From Flavobacteriales bacterium (lineage in GTDB: Bacteria; Bacteroidota; Bacteroidia; NS11-12g; UBA955), in assembly GCA_947463125.1 (NCBI GenBank), contig CANHQZ010000021.1, forward strand, positions 1 through 35,608: a DNA stretch of 35,608 nt. The letters are read 5' to 3'. The translations under genes and the position numbers were made by a program. Of this stretch, positions 7,863-16,701 are shown one piece after another. Positions within the stretch are counted from its first letter, which is position 1, and each line of letters starts with the position of its first letter. The notes under the pieces are model-generated. The model ran no database searches. It was not told the origin of the DNA and saw only the letters and a program-made list of their open reading frames with translations.

Positions 7863-8330
7863 ATGATTAACAAGGTAATTTTATTGGGAAGACTGGGCAA
7901 AGACCCGGTAGTAAGGCATCTGGACAACGGACGTGTGGTAGCCAACATAACACTGGCCACCAACGATTATTATACCAAAGACGGTCAGAAAATGGAAAAT
8001 ACCGAATGGCACAACCTTGAACTTTGGGACAACCACGCCCGGCTGGCCGAGAACTATCTGAGAAAGGGCAACATCATATATGTGGAGGGTAAAATCCGCA
8101 CCGATAAATACACAGACCCTGATGGGATTGAAAAACAGATAAAAAAAATCCGTGTGCTGCAAATGCAAACCATGGGTGGGCTGAACCGTCATGAGGAGGA
8201 TGATAACCAGACAAAACCCATGGTAAACGAGCCTGAAAACAACTATCGTGGATCTGAAAATCGTCACCCAACGACATCAGAAGGACCGGAATACAGCGAT
8301 GATCTTCCATTTCCAGACTCGAACCAATAA
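7863..8330 (+). CDS. ssb: Single-stranded DNA-binding protein
   Basis: A 155-residue OB-fold protein that coats single-stranded DNA in replication and repair. The N-terminal ~105 residues are typical (MINKVILLGRLGKDPVVRHL; NTEWHNLELWDN; NIIYVEGKIRTDKYTDPDG). A short, polar, disordered tail follows. The acidic partner-binding tip DDLPF is present at 146-150, but here it is followed by five more residues (PDSNQ) rather than being terminal, which is unusual for SSB. The gene lies between mutY (7-base gap) and gldE (6-base gap), the conserved order in gliding Bacteroidota. Confidence 0.96.
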   Translation: MINKVILLGRLGKDPVVRHLDNGRVVANITLATNDYYTKDGQKMENTEWHNLELWDNHARLAENYLRKGNIIYVEGKIRTDKYTDPDGIEKQIKKIRVLQMQTMGGLNRHEEDDNQTKPMVNEPENNYRGSENRHPTTSEGPEYSDDLPFPDSNQ

Positions 8331-8336
8331 TTAAAT

Positions 8337-9680
8337 ATGGATGACCCCGGCCCTGATACGATTAACCTGCTGTCCGGCATATTGCGTCCGCTTGGGAACG
8401 GTGATATCCCCGGCCTGGTAGGTCTTGGCATCGCGATGCTGGCATGCCTGGTGGTAACTGCCATCTGTGCAGCATCCGAAAATGCATTTTTCAGCCACAG
8501 GGAAAGCGACATGGAGGTCCTGCGGGCTTCAAAACATCAATCCTCAAAAAATATTTTGCATTTGCTGGCCTACCCTAAGCATTTGCTTGCTACCATACTC
8601 GTCCTCAACAGCCTGGGAATGGTTGCGTTCGTAGTGGTATCTACCCTTTTCAATGAAATTATATTTAACCTGGAAGATAAACCCTGGCTGCGCTTCTTCA
8701 TTGATGCCATCGTTGTAACCCTGGTGATTTTAATTTTTGCCGAATTAATGCCAAAGGTCTATGCCACGCAGCACTACAAGCGTTCCGCCAGATTTCTCAG
8801 TTATCCCATGCGGGCCTTCATGTTTTTGCTTTGGCCATTTACCGGATTGCTTGTAAAAATGAGCAGTTTCATTGAAAGAAGCATCAAACAACGCACTCCC
8901 GAACTGACACCCGAAGAACTCAGCCATGCCATCGATATTGCCGCTGATCCTGCCGATGCTCAGCAGGAAAAGGAAATCCTTAAAGGCATCGTAAATATTG
9001 CGCAGATTCAGGTTCGGCAAATCATGAAACCCAGAATGGACATGATCGGGATTGAAGCGGATACCTCGTTCCATGCACTGATTGAAATCGTTAAGGAAAT
9101 GCGTTTCAGCCGAATGCCTGTATACCAGGAAAACATAGACAACATCATTGGTATACTGAACATCAAACACCTGCTGCCGCACCTGAATGAATCCGATGAT
9201 TTTGACTGGAAAAAGCTTATGACGCAGCCTTTTTTTGTGCCCGAGAACAAAATGATTGACGACCTGCTGCATGAGTTCCGGCATAACCGCAATCACCTGG
9301 CCGTGGTTGTGGATGAGTTTGGAGGAACCTGCGGTATTGTTACGCTTGAGGATATTCTGGAAGAAGTGTTTGGTGAGCTGAACGATGAGTTTGATGAAAT
9401 TCAGGAACAGTACAGCCGATTGGATGATACCACCTACCTCTTTGAAGGTAAAATTTCACTGGTAGATTTTTTGAGAATCACAAGGCTGCCTATCCAGTTT
9501 TTTGATGATGCCGGTGACGAAACCGAAACACTGGGTGGCTTTATTACCGAGCTTTCCGGCAAAATACCGGGGCGCGGTGATTCGTTTCAATATAAAAACC
9601 TATCGTTTACGGTTGATGCTGCTGATTTGCGCAAGGTTAACCGCATTAAAGTAACCCTACATGAACATACTGAAAGTTAG
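8337..9680 (+). CDS. gldE: Gliding motility-associated protein GldE (CNNM/CorC-like)
   Basis: A 447-residue membrane protein of the CNNM/CorC superfamily. The N-terminal DUF21 domain has four hydrophobic segments (about residues 27-50, 80-105, 115-140 and 155-180), including the family motif FAELMPKVYATQH. Two CBS domains follow at roughly 205-335 (VRQIMKPRMDMIGIEAD; VVVDEFGGTCGIVTLEDILEEVFGEL). A CorC/HlyC transporter-associated domain ends it (TLGGFITELSGKIPGRGDSF). GldE is known from Flavobacterium genetics to support gliding together with GldD, and the position after mutY-ssb with gldD overlapping by 20 bases separates it from generic CorC paralogues. Ion specificity cannot be told from sequence. 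Confidence 0.92.
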   Translation: MDDPGPDTINLLSGILRPLGNGDIPGLVGLGIAMLACLVVTAICAASENAFFSHRESDMEVLRASKHQSSKNILHLLAYPKHLLATILVLNSLGMVAFVVVSTLFNEIIFNLEDKPWLRFFIDAIVVTLVILIFAELMPKVYATQHYKRSARFLSYPMRAFMFLLWPFTGLLVKMSSFIERSIKQRTPELTPEELSHAIDIAADPADAQQEKEILKGIVNIAQIQVRQIMKPRMDMIGIEADTSFHALIEIVKEMRFSRMPVYQENIDNIIGILNIKHLLPHLNESDDFDWKKLMTQPFFVPENKMIDDLLHEFRHNRNHLAVVVDEFGGTCGIVTLEDILEEVFGELNDEFDEIQEQYSRLDDTTYLFEGKISLVDFLRITRLPIQFFDDAGDETETLGGFITELSGKIPGRGDSFQYKNLSFTVDAADLRKVNRIKVTLHEHTES

Positions 9681-10248
9681 CCTTATCCTTGCGGGCATTT
9701 CCCTGTCGGCATGCGGCGGACCGGATGAATACGTGCCCAAACCCCGTGCATTTCCCCGAATGACACTTCCGGTTCAGGGCTTTAAAAAATTCGATTCTGC
9801 CGGAATTCCGTATGCGTTTGAAATTCCTGTTTATTCAGCTATGGAAAAAGATACGCTGAATGTGTATACACGACAGCCTTTCTGGTTCAACCTTAATTTC
9901 AAACCCTTCAACGCCACCCTGCACCTTACCTATTACCGCTTCGGTAATCGCATTCAGTTTGATTCGCTGATTGACGATACCCGAAAACTGGTCAATAAAC
10001 ACATCCAACGGGCGGAAGACATCGTTGAGCAACCGCTCGCCACAGCAAAAGACGTAAAAGGAATGATGTTTGAAATCGAGGGAAATACTGCCACCAACAT
10101 CAATTTTTACCTGACAGACAGCGCCAGACACTTTATGCGCGGCGCATTATACTTCAACAACCAGGTTGCTTCCGATTCAACGGCACCCGTTTTGGAGCGG
10201 ATGAAAACAGATATTGGCCATTTAATAAAAACGTTTCGCTGGAAATAA
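9661..10248 (+). CDS. gldD: Gliding motility lipoprotein GldD
   Basis: A 195-residue lipoprotein. The signal peptide MNILKVSLILAGISLSACGG ends in a clear lipobox (LSAC, Cys19). Directly after it the protein carries the GldD signature region (EYVPKPRAFPRMTLP). The rest has no domain I recognise. GldD is required for gliding and for type IX secretion-dependent functions in Flavobacterium; its molecular role is unknown. The start codon lies inside the last codons of gldE (20-base overlap), so the two are translationally coupled. Thirty-two bases separate it from the PorE-like gene. Confidence 0.93.
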   Translation: MNILKVSLILAGISLSACGGPDEYVPKPRAFPRMTLPVQGFKKFDSAGIPYAFEIPVYSAMEKDTLNVYTRQPFWFNLNFKPFNATLHLTYYRFGNRIQFDSLIDDTRKLVNKHIQRAEDIVEQPLATAKDVKGMMFEIEGNTATNINFYLTDSARHFMRGALYFNNQVASDSTAPVLERMKTDIGHLIKTFRWK

Positions 10249-10280
10249 CATTGTGGTACTGAATTTGAACAGAAACTGAT

Positions 10281-12185
10281 ATGAGGGTTGCTTTACTACT
10301 AATTTTACTGCTAATGGGCTCGTGCGCCATTGCCCAGAAAGGCAATCGCAAAAAAGCCGAAACTGAATTTATGAGCGCGTTGAAAGCCTATTCAGAGGGC
10401 AATAAACAGGCGGCCCTGCAATATGTAAAAAAATCGCTGAAGGCGGATGTAACCTTCGGTAATGCCTGGTCGCTGCAGGCTGAAATAGCAGAAAAAATGA
10501 ACGATACGGTCCTTGCCCGTTCCTCTTTTGATGCCTGCCTCAAATACGAACCATTCTATCAGAATCACTATTACTATTATGCCAAATACTGCTTCAGACA
10601 AGGGCAAAACGAGAAAGCCCTTAACCTGCTGGCAAGATTCAATAATATCTCCGACGAGACCGGTTTTGACCCGGTAAATGACAAAGCTTCTGCCAGCATA
10701 AAAACTGCGGCAGAAAAGCTCGTTGAAAGCTGCAGACTGGCCATGGAAGACCTGCAGCGCATAGAAGATCTGGATATACGCAACCTGGGACCCGGGGTGA
10801 ATTCGACCAACAATGAGTACTGGCCCGGTATGTCGGTTGATGGGGAAACCCTGATTTACACCAGGCTTGTGAACGGACAGGAAGACTTTTATGTAAGCTT
10901 AAAATCAACGGATTCGTGGATCAATTCCCGTCCTTTACCCGGCAGCATCAACACCAGCAATAACGAAGGCTACACCTCGGTGAGCGCCGATGGACGCTAC
11001 ATCTTCTTTTCTGTTTGCAACCAGGATGGATTTGGCAGCTGCGATATTTTCTTCAGTTATCTGAAAGGCTACGCATGGAGCCGCAGAATGAACCTGGGCG
11101 ATCGCATCAATTCAGCCTCCTGGGATGCCCAGCCGGCCATCAGTGCAGATGGGAAAACACTCATCTTTTCGAGTGCCAGACCGGGTGGATTTGGTGGCAA
11201 AGACCTTTGGATCAGTTACTGGAAAAACGGAAACTGGACTCTACCAGAAAACCTGGGCAAAACCATCAATACCGCCGATGATGAAGAGGCACCATATCTT
11301 CATTATGACGGAAAAACCCTGTATTTCTCGAGTTCAGGACATACAGGATACGGGCAGCATGACATTTTTAGAAGCCAACTGATGGGTGAGTCTATCTGGA
11401 GTATACCCGAAAATATGGGCCGCGGAATCAACACCGATGCGGATGAAGCCGGATTCTACGTAGATTTCAAAGGTGAACGCGCATACATCGCCAGCTCACG
11501 TGCAGGTGGTTTTGGCGGTTTGGATATTTACAGCCTGAAACTGAGTGCTGATAAGAAACCCATCCCAGTAACCTATGTTAAAGGCATTATCCTTGATGCC
11601 GAAACCGGCAATGAAATTTCAGGACGCATTGAACTCATTAACCTGAGCAACAAACGAATGATGCTTTCAGATTCTTCCACCCGTTTCTTTACCACCCTGG
11701 AAACCCACGGCATGTATGGTCTTAATGTATACCGCAGCGGTTATCTCTTTTATTCGGCCAATTTTCAACCAACACCGTCTGGAATTGACTCCCCTTTTAT
11801 CGTAACCGCATTGCTCAAACCCATTAAAATGGACCAGAGCGTGGTGCTCAATAATATTTTCTTTGAAACCGATAAGTTCGATCTGAGACCGGAAAGCTTC
11901 CCGGAACTGCAAAAGCTATACACGCTGCTAAAAGCCAATCCTGATGTCATGGTTGAAATTTCGGGCCATACAGACAACCAGGGTTCAGCTGCCCACAATG
12001 CTGTTCTGAGCGAAAACCGGGCAAAATCCGTAAAAGATTATCTGGTAAAGGCAGGGATTTCTTCTGCTGCAATTAAGACGGCAGGATACGCAAGCACAAA
12101 ACCCGTTGGCGACAACAATACGGCCGCAGGCAGGGCCATGAATCGCAGAATTGAGATGAAAATTATAGGACTAACTAAAAAATAA
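10281..12185 (+). CDS. PorE-like envelope protein: TPR + PD40 propeller + CRD + OmpA domain
   Basis: A 634-residue exported protein with four parts. A signal peptide (MRVALLLILLLMGSCAIAQ) may be cut as a lipoprotein at Cys15 or after AIA. TPR-like helices span about residues 25-115. Five PD40/WD40-like repeats cover about 165-430 with recurring motifs such as SADGKTLIFSSARPGGFGGKDLW. A carboxypeptidase-regulatory-like beta domain lies at about 433-515 (VKGIILDAETGNEISGRIEL). An OmpA C-terminal peptidoglycan-binding domain ends it (VEISGHTDNQGSAAHNAVLS ... NRRIEMKI). This order is that of PorE, which ties the type IX secretion machinery to peptidoglycan in Porphyromonas. Similar multidomain OmpA proteins occur in several copies per genome, so orthology to PorE is inference. 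Its place right after gldE-gldD favours a motility/secretion role. Confidence 0.8.
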   Translation: MRVALLLILLLMGSCAIAQKGNRKKAETEFMSALKAYSEGNKQAALQYVKKSLKADVTFGNAWSLQAEIAEKMNDTVLARSSFDACLKYEPFYQNHYYYYAKYCFRQGQNEKALNLLARFNNISDETGFDPVNDKASASIKTAAEKLVESCRLAMEDLQRIEDLDIRNLGPGVNSTNNEYWPGMSVDGETLIYTRLVNGQEDFYVSLKSTDSWINSRPLPGSINTSNNEGYTSVSADGRYIFFSVCNQDGFGSCDIFFSYLKGYAWSRRMNLGDRINSASWDAQPAISADGKTLIFSSARPGGFGGKDLWISYWKNGNWTLPENLGKTINTADDEEAPYLHYDGKTLYFSSSGHTGYGQHDIFRSQLMGESIWSIPENMGRGINTDADEAGFYVDFKGERAYIASSRAGGFGGLDIYSLKLSADKKPIPVTYVKGIILDAETGNEISGRIELINLSNKRMMLSDSSTRFFTTLETHGMYGLNVYRSGYLFYSANFQPTPSGIDSPFIVTALLKPIKMDQSVVLNNIFFETDKFDLRPESFPELQKLYTLLKANPDVMVEISGHTDNQGSAAHNAVLSENRAKSVKDYLVKAGISSAAIKTAGYASTKPVGDNNTAAGRAMNRRIEMKIIGLTKK

Positions 12186-12188
12186 ATT

Positions 12189-12914
12189 ATGTCAAAACAT
12201 TTAACACCCGAACAGGAGCGCCGTATTAAGCGCGCATTTTCCAATAAGCGCTGGCCGGAAGTAGCCAGCACCATGAGCTGGAGCATTTTTAAAATCATGG
12301 CCGAATTTGTGGATGGCTATCAGGCTTTGGCCAGAATTGGTCCCTGTGTTTCTATTTTTGGTTCCGCCAGAACACAGAAGGATCACCCGCATTATAAACT
12401 GGCCGAAGAAATTGCACAAAAGCTTTCCGAAGCCGGACTTGGCATCATCACCGGCGGAGGTCCGGGTATTATGGAGGCAGCAAACAAAGGCGCCAAAGCC
12501 GGCGGCGGTCCCAGTGTAGGTCTCAACATCAATCTTCCGTTTGAACAAGACCCAAACCCCTATCAGGACCGTGACAAGGAACTCTCTTTCGATTACTTCT
12601 TTGTCCGCAAGGTGATGTTTGTTAAATATGCCCAGGGATTTGTGGTGCTTCCGGGCGGTTTTGGCACCCTGGATGAGCTTTTTGAAGCCCTTACACTGGT
12701 TCAGACCGATAAACGCGCGCAATTCCCCATTGTACTGGTAGATAAAACATTCTGGGCCCCGATGATGGATTTCATTCATAACTCATTGCTGAAACAACAT
12801 CAGTATATCAGCGAGGGAGATCTGGGCCTGTTTAAGCTGGTAGATACCGCAGATGATGCTGTTACTGAGATTCTGGAGTTCTACAGCAAATACTCGCTGA
12901 AACCCAACTTCTAA
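12189..12914 (+). CDS. LOG-family nucleotide hydrolase (TIGR00730-like)
   Basis: A 241-residue Rossmann-fold protein with the two LOG signatures: GGGPGIMEAANKGA and PGGFGTLDELFEALTLVQT (the PGGxGTxxE motif that binds phosphoribosyl and carries the catalytic Glu). Members hydrolyse nucleoside 5'-monophosphates such as cytokinin ribotides to base plus ribose 5-phosphate; older annotations as lysine decarboxylase are not supported by activity. It starts 3 bases after the PorE-like stop, so it belongs to the same transcript, though a functional link is not evident. Its last bases overlap the convergent phospholipase-like gene by 4. Confidence 0.92.
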   Translation: MSKHLTPEQERRIKRAFSNKRWPEVASTMSWSIFKIMAEFVDGYQALARIGPCVSIFGSARTQKDHPHYKLAEEIAQKLSEAGLGIITGGGPGIMEAANKGAKAGGGPSVGLNINLPFEQDPNPYQDRDKELSFDYFFVRKVMFVKYAQGFVVLPGGFGTLDELFEALTLVQTDKRAQFPIVLVDKTFWAPMMDFIHNSLLKQHQYISEGDLGLFKLVDTADDAVTEILEFYSKYSLKPNF

Positions 12915-13879
12915 TCTTTACCGTGTTCCTCACGGCCTTTCATCTGCCCTGATTTCAAGGCCTTTTCAATTTCAGCATCTTCGGGGTCAGCAGAGATTTC
13001 TCCTCCCAGGTTATCCAGGTTGGGCTGACCGGCATTTACCCAGGCCGTATACCAGAATGAGGCAACCGAGAATATTGCCTGCCGCATTCTGCGCTCAACC
13101 ATATTTTCCATCATTCGGTGGTAATCGTTGCAGAAGGGAACCGAATAGACTTCCATGGTCTGCGTACCCCTTGCTTCAAAGCTAAATTTATTCTCCGGAT
13201 GCATGGCTGTGGCTGTGCGTTCCAGTTTCAGCACGGAATCCACCAGCATATAGCTTCTGCCCATGGTACCCCAAATGTAATCGGAAGGCTTGTATAAATA
13301 TACGGCAGAGCCGGTAAGTAAATCGAATGAGTCCACAAACAATTGGGGAATTCGGCTTTCCCAAAGTGCGTGTATGCCTTCCTGTCCGGTTAGCTGCCCA
13401 TTATAATTTCGACTGCTGTGCAGCGGAACGTGGGCATCGGCTATATAATGTCCGATATCGGCACTGAGCTTTAGTATTTTCTGCAGATTTCGCTCTTCAA
13501 AGGCCTTGGTTAGCCGGCTGAGCATAGCCAGACAATGCCACGGCACAATGCCATGGCTGAGCAAGGTGTCTTCGGTATATTTTTCAATGGCTTCGTGCCA
13601 GCGATGCGGAATGGTATCCAGTGGCGCTGCTTTTTCGTAGCGGTCGCAATCCAGGTAATGCCGGCAGGCTTCTTCGGCCATCATGTAGCGGCGGCTATCA
13701 GGATCTACGCTGTGCTGAGTGATATAATCAATATGCTGTTTGTAGAATCCAAACATTTGCGGCGGCAATGCAAAAACCGCCCTGTTGTTGATGAGTCGGT
13801 GTCCGAGAAAGCCCCACGCTCCTGCCTTACAGGCAAAAAACAGCAATATCAGAAACGGAATAATCCGGATTGGAAGCAT
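12911..13879 (-). CDS. Secreted zinc-dependent phospholipase C / S1-P1 nuclease-like protein
   Basis: A 322-residue exported protein. After the signal peptide (hydrophobic residues 6-20, cleavage expected at AGA/W) the mature chain begins WGFLGHRLIN. An N-terminal Trp22 and nearby His27 are the start of the tri-zinc site in the phospholipase C/S1-P1 nuclease superfamily. Further metal-ligand motifs are HRWHEAIEKY and DIGHYIADAHVPLHSSRNYNG. The fold is all-helical and extracytoplasmic, with a phosphodiester or phospholipid substrate. Which activity applies here cannot be decided by eye. It lies 32 bases after the topoisomerase subunit gene on the same strand but has a full promoter match of its own. 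It ends tail-to-tail with the LOG gene (4-base overlap). Confidence 0.85.
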   Translation of the reverse strand: MLPIRIIPFLILLFFACKAGAWGFLGHRLINNRAVFALPPQMFGFYKQHIDYITQHSVDPDSRRYMMAEEACRHYLDCDRYEKAAPLDTIPHRWHEAIEKYTEDTLLSHGIVPWHCLAMLSRLTKAFEERNLQKILKLSADIGHYIADAHVPLHSSRNYNGQLTGQEGIHALWESRIPQLFVDSFDLLTGSAVYLYKPSDYIWGTMGRSYMLVDSVLKLERTATAMHPENKFSFEARGTQTMEVYSVPFCNDYHRMMENMVERRMRQAIFSVASFWYTAWVNAGQPNLDNLGGEISADPEDAEIEKALKSGQMKGREEHGKD

Positions 13880-13885
13880 CTATAT

Positions 13886-13916
13886 CAAATATAAGAAAAA
13901 AGATGGAGATATCAAA
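13886..13916 (-). promoter_or_regulatory. Bacteroidota-type promoter of the phospholipase-like gene
   Basis: On the minus strand TTTG (13916-13913), 19 bases, then TATATTTG (13893-13886): a full match to TTTG-N19-TAnnTTTG. The -33 element overlaps the topoisomerase stop codon. The -7 box ends only 6 bases before the ATG at 13879, so the mRNA is predicted to be nearly leaderless. Confidence 0.55.
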
Positions 13917-16536
13917 GTAAATTCAGTTGAGGCTCATCTCCCGGATTGGGCGGATTGCCTTCATTTTCTTCCTTTTCTGCAGCAATAACAGCATTTACCG
14001 GTGGCTCACCAATTCGGGCGCTTTCCAGCACTACTTTTTTCACCTTGTCTGCCGTCAGTTTCTGTCCCTGGGTTTTCCAGCCCCTAATATCCATAAAGGT
14101 ATCGGCCTGTAAGGTCCATTCTTCCTTCTCCCCTTTTTTGTTCTCGGTTGTAACCTTCACAATAGCATTTTCAACGGTGCTGGCGCAAAGCATTTGCGAA
14201 CCTTTTTCCTCCGATATAAAAGGAAACTTCTTGCTCAGTGTGGTGGTTTCTATCAGGAATCGCTTCACGAAGTAATTTTTGGTTTTACCATCCACATACA
14301 CCGTGCTGATTACCTGTTCCGGATAAAATTTCTGAATAAGATAGACCAAATCCGTTTCATAGCGGTTTATCAGTTCATAGTTGGTAAGCTCGTAGCTACC
14401 GTCTTTGTAAATCACGAGTACACGGTCATCTCCGTCAAACTCTCCCAGAAACTGGCCCCTGGCTTCACCGCTGAGGCGTCCGGTCATTTCATCAAACCAG
14501 ATTTTCACGCCGCCAAGTGTACTAACCCCTTTCTCTTTCAGATCCACACGGCGAATGGGATAGCGGGTAAGCAGGTTACCCTGAGCTGTTTTGCCTTTAA
14601 TGGCCAGCTGGGCAAAGTCATAATCAAACTGCTTGATGCGGGCATTGGCCATGCTGCTGAGGTGCACAACCACCCGTTCGGCTTCGCCATTCGGATTGGC
14701 TGTAAAGTACAGAATCTCATTTCCCGTTCCACCGCCGGTAACGTCATATTCCTTATCGCGGATAAGCCCGGTGGCATTGAAACGTTTGACCATGGCTCTT
14801 TTGGCAGCGCCGTCCCAGTAAACCACATTGTAGGTGGTGCGCTCATCATTCTTGCGCCATACATCCACATGGATCAGGTCTTTTCCGTAGAAAGTTTTGT
14901 CGCTGACCTTGGATATCATGTATTTTCCATTTTTGCGGAAAGCGATAATGTCATCAATGTCGCTGCAATCGGTAATAAATTCATCCTTCTTCAGTGAAGT
15001 ACCCACAAAACCTTCCTTCAGGTTGGCGTAGAGCTTCACGTTTGCTGCCGCTACCACATTGGCTTCAATGGTATCAAAGGTTCGGATTTCCGTTTTACGC
15101 TCCTTGCCTTTGCCATACTTTTTAATCAGGTTTTTGAAATACTCAACGGCATAATCCACCAGCGTATCCAGGTGGTGCTTTACCATCGCAATATCGTCCT
15201 CCAGGGTACGGATGTATTCATCGGCCTTGAAGCTGTCGAACTTGGAAATCCGCTTGATTTTTATTTCCGTCAGCCTGACAATATCATCTTCGGTAATCTC
15301 GCGTTTGAATCTGGGTTTGAAAGGTTCAAGCCCTTCATCGATAGCAGTGATAACGGCTTCCCATGTCTCGGCCTCTTCAATGTCGCGGTAAATCCTGTTT
15401 TCTATAAAAATCTTTTCGAGGCTGCTGAAGTGCCATTTTTCCTCCAGTTCATGCAGGTGAATTTCGAGCTCTCTTTTGAGCAAATACAGGGTATTGCGCG
15501 TGCATTCCTCCAGAATTTCATTGACCGACATGAACCGGGGCTTTTCATCCATGATTACACAAGCCAGCGGAGAGATACTTACCTCACAGTCGGTAAATGC
15601 GTACAAGGCATTGATGGCGATATCCGCACTTACGCCGGGTGCAAGCTGCACCTCCACATCCACATTAGCAGCAGTATTGTCAATTACCTTTTTAATTTTG
15701 ATTTTACCGCTGTCATTGGCTTTGATAATACTTTCGATGAGGGAGCCTGTAGTGGTTCCAAAAGGGATTTCGCGAATGCGCAGCGTACTCTTGTCTTCAA
15801 CCTCAATTTTAGCCCTAACCCTTACCCTGCCGCCCTTCTTTCCTGCATTGTACTGGCTAAAATCCGCCTGCCCACCGGTAGGAAAATCAGGAACAATCTG
15901 GGTTTTCTTACCTCTGAGAATATCAATGCTTGCTTCGCAAAGTTCTATAAAATTGTGAGGCAGAATCTTTGTACTGAGACCCACAGCAATACCTTCCACA
16001 CCCTGGGCCAGCAGCAGCGGGAACTTCATGGGGAGGGTTACAGGTTCCCGCTTGCGGCCGTCATAACTCAATTGCCATTCGGTGGTTTTTTCATTGAATG
16101 CCACCTCTTTTGCAAACGGGCTAAGCCGCGCTTCAATGTAACGAGGGGCAGCTGCGCTGTCGCCGGTGCGGACATCACCCCAGTTTCCCTGGGTGTCAAT
16201 CAGCAGATCTTTTTGCCCCAGATTTACCAGCGCATCTCCGATAGCAGCATCTCCATGCGGGTGATACGCCATGGTTGCTCCGATAATGTTGGCGACTTTG
16301 TTAAAACGGCCGTCATCCATTTCGTACATGGCGTGCAAGATTCTGCGCTGCACAGGCTTTAAGCCGTCTTCCATGGCCGGAATGGCCCGCTCGAGAATTA
16401 CATAGGATGCATAATCCAGAAACCAGTTGCGGTACTGAGCACTCACCGGCAATACCGAGCCAAGCTGACCATCCGTCTGCTCGTGGCCTGGATTGTCTGA
16501 TCCATTGTTCAATTCATCGGGGTCGTACTCGGACAT
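13912..16536 (-). CDS. parC: DNA gyrase/topoisomerase IV subunit A (ParC type)
   Basis: The DNA-cleaving subunit of a type IIA topoisomerase. It is 874 residues from the ATG at 16536; a further in-frame ATG six codons upstream is less likely because the family-like acidic N terminus starts MSEYDPDELN. The winged-helix cleavage domain has YASYVILERAIPAMEDGLKP and YHPHGDAAIGDALVNLGQ. The catalytic tyrosine is Tyr133 in PRYIEARLSP. A coiled-coil tower and a C-terminal beta-pinwheel without a clear GyrA box follow, which with the IGDALV variant favours ParC over GyrA. The position matching quinolone-contact Ser83 of GyrA is Ala here. No parE or gyrB lies next to it: the upstream neighbour is a divergent sigma-54 activator. 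The gyrA/parC choice is moderately certain; the enzyme class is certain. Confidence 0.92.
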   Translation of the reverse strand: MSEYDPDELNNGSDNPGHEQTDGQLGSVLPVSAQYRNWFLDYASYVILERAIPAMEDGLKPVQRRILHAMYEMDDGRFNKVANIIGATMAYHPHGDAAIGDALVNLGQKDLLIDTQGNWGDVRTGDSAAAPRYIEARLSPFAKEVAFNEKTTEWQLSYDGRKREPVTLPMKFPLLLAQGVEGIAVGLSTKILPHNFIELCEASIDILRGKKTQIVPDFPTGGQADFSQYNAGKKGGRVRVRAKIEVEDKSTLRIREIPFGTTTGSLIESIIKANDSGKIKIKKVIDNTAANVDVEVQLAPGVSADIAINALYAFTDCEVSISPLACVIMDEKPRFMSVNEILEECTRNTLYLLKRELEIHLHELEEKWHFSSLEKIFIENRIYRDIEEAETWEAVITAIDEGLEPFKPRFKREITEDDIVRLTEIKIKRISKFDSFKADEYIRTLEDDIAMVKHHLDTLVDYAVEYFKNLIKKYGKGKERKTEIRTFDTIEANVVAAANVKLYANLKEGFVGTSLKKDEFITDCSDIDDIIAFRKNGKYMISKVSDKTFYGKDLIHVDVWRKNDERTTYNVVYWDGAAKRAMVKRFNATGLIRDKEYDVTGGGTGNEILYFTANPNGEAERVVVHLSSMANARIKQFDYDFAQLAIKGKTAQGNLLTRYPIRRVDLKEKGVSTLGGVKIWFDEMTGRLSGEARGQFLGEFDGDDRVLVIYKDGSYELTNYELINRYETDLVYLIQKFYPEQVISTVYVDGKTKNYFVKRFLIETTTLSKKFPFISEEKGSQMLCASTVENAIVKVTTENKKGEKEEWTLQADTFMDIRGWKTQGQKLTADKVKKVVLESARIGEPPVNAVIAAEKEENEGNPPNPGDEPQLNLL

Positions 16537-16579
16537 GCAAGTGCGAAAAAACACAATATCCGCTTACACTTCCATCCGA

Positions 16580-16596
16580 GTTGTACACAATACAAC
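16580..16596. repeat. Inverted repeat in the parC / sigma-54 activator intergenic region
   Basis: GTTGTA (16580-16585) and TACAAC (16591-16596) form a perfect 6-bp inverted repeat around CACAA. It is nested inside a second pair, CATCCG (16573-16578) and CGGATG (16615-16620). The 165-base divergent region could hold an operator here. No binding protein can be named. Confidence 0.3.
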
Positions 16597-16671
16597 CACA
16601 CAGCACCGCAATAACGGATGATTTGCGCCGTTTTTTCGGCAAAAAATACTGCCATTTTGTCATATTGGCCT

Positions 16672-16679
16672 TATATTTG
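16672..16679 (+). promoter_or_regulatory. Candidate -7 box of the sigma-54 activator operon
   Basis: TATATTTG fits TAnnTTTG exactly and ends 22 bases before the ATG at 16702. No TTG stands at the usual -33 distance; the nearest TTTG (16656-16659) is only 12 bases upstream, so the promoter call is tentative. Confidence 0.35.
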
Positions 16680-16701
16680 CATTTCTGTATCCCGTCAATT
16701 C

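Noticed and set aside
15172-16362. 396-codon open frame antisense to the topoisomerase gene
   Set aside because: It mirrors a highly conserved coding sequence; the translation has no domain and is a by-product of codon bias in parC.
16618-16701. Start of the sigma-54 activator at an upstream ATG (16618)
   Set aside because: It would place the TATATTTG box inside the coding region and add 28 residues unlike the family; MELIQVKQRFG at 16702 fits better.
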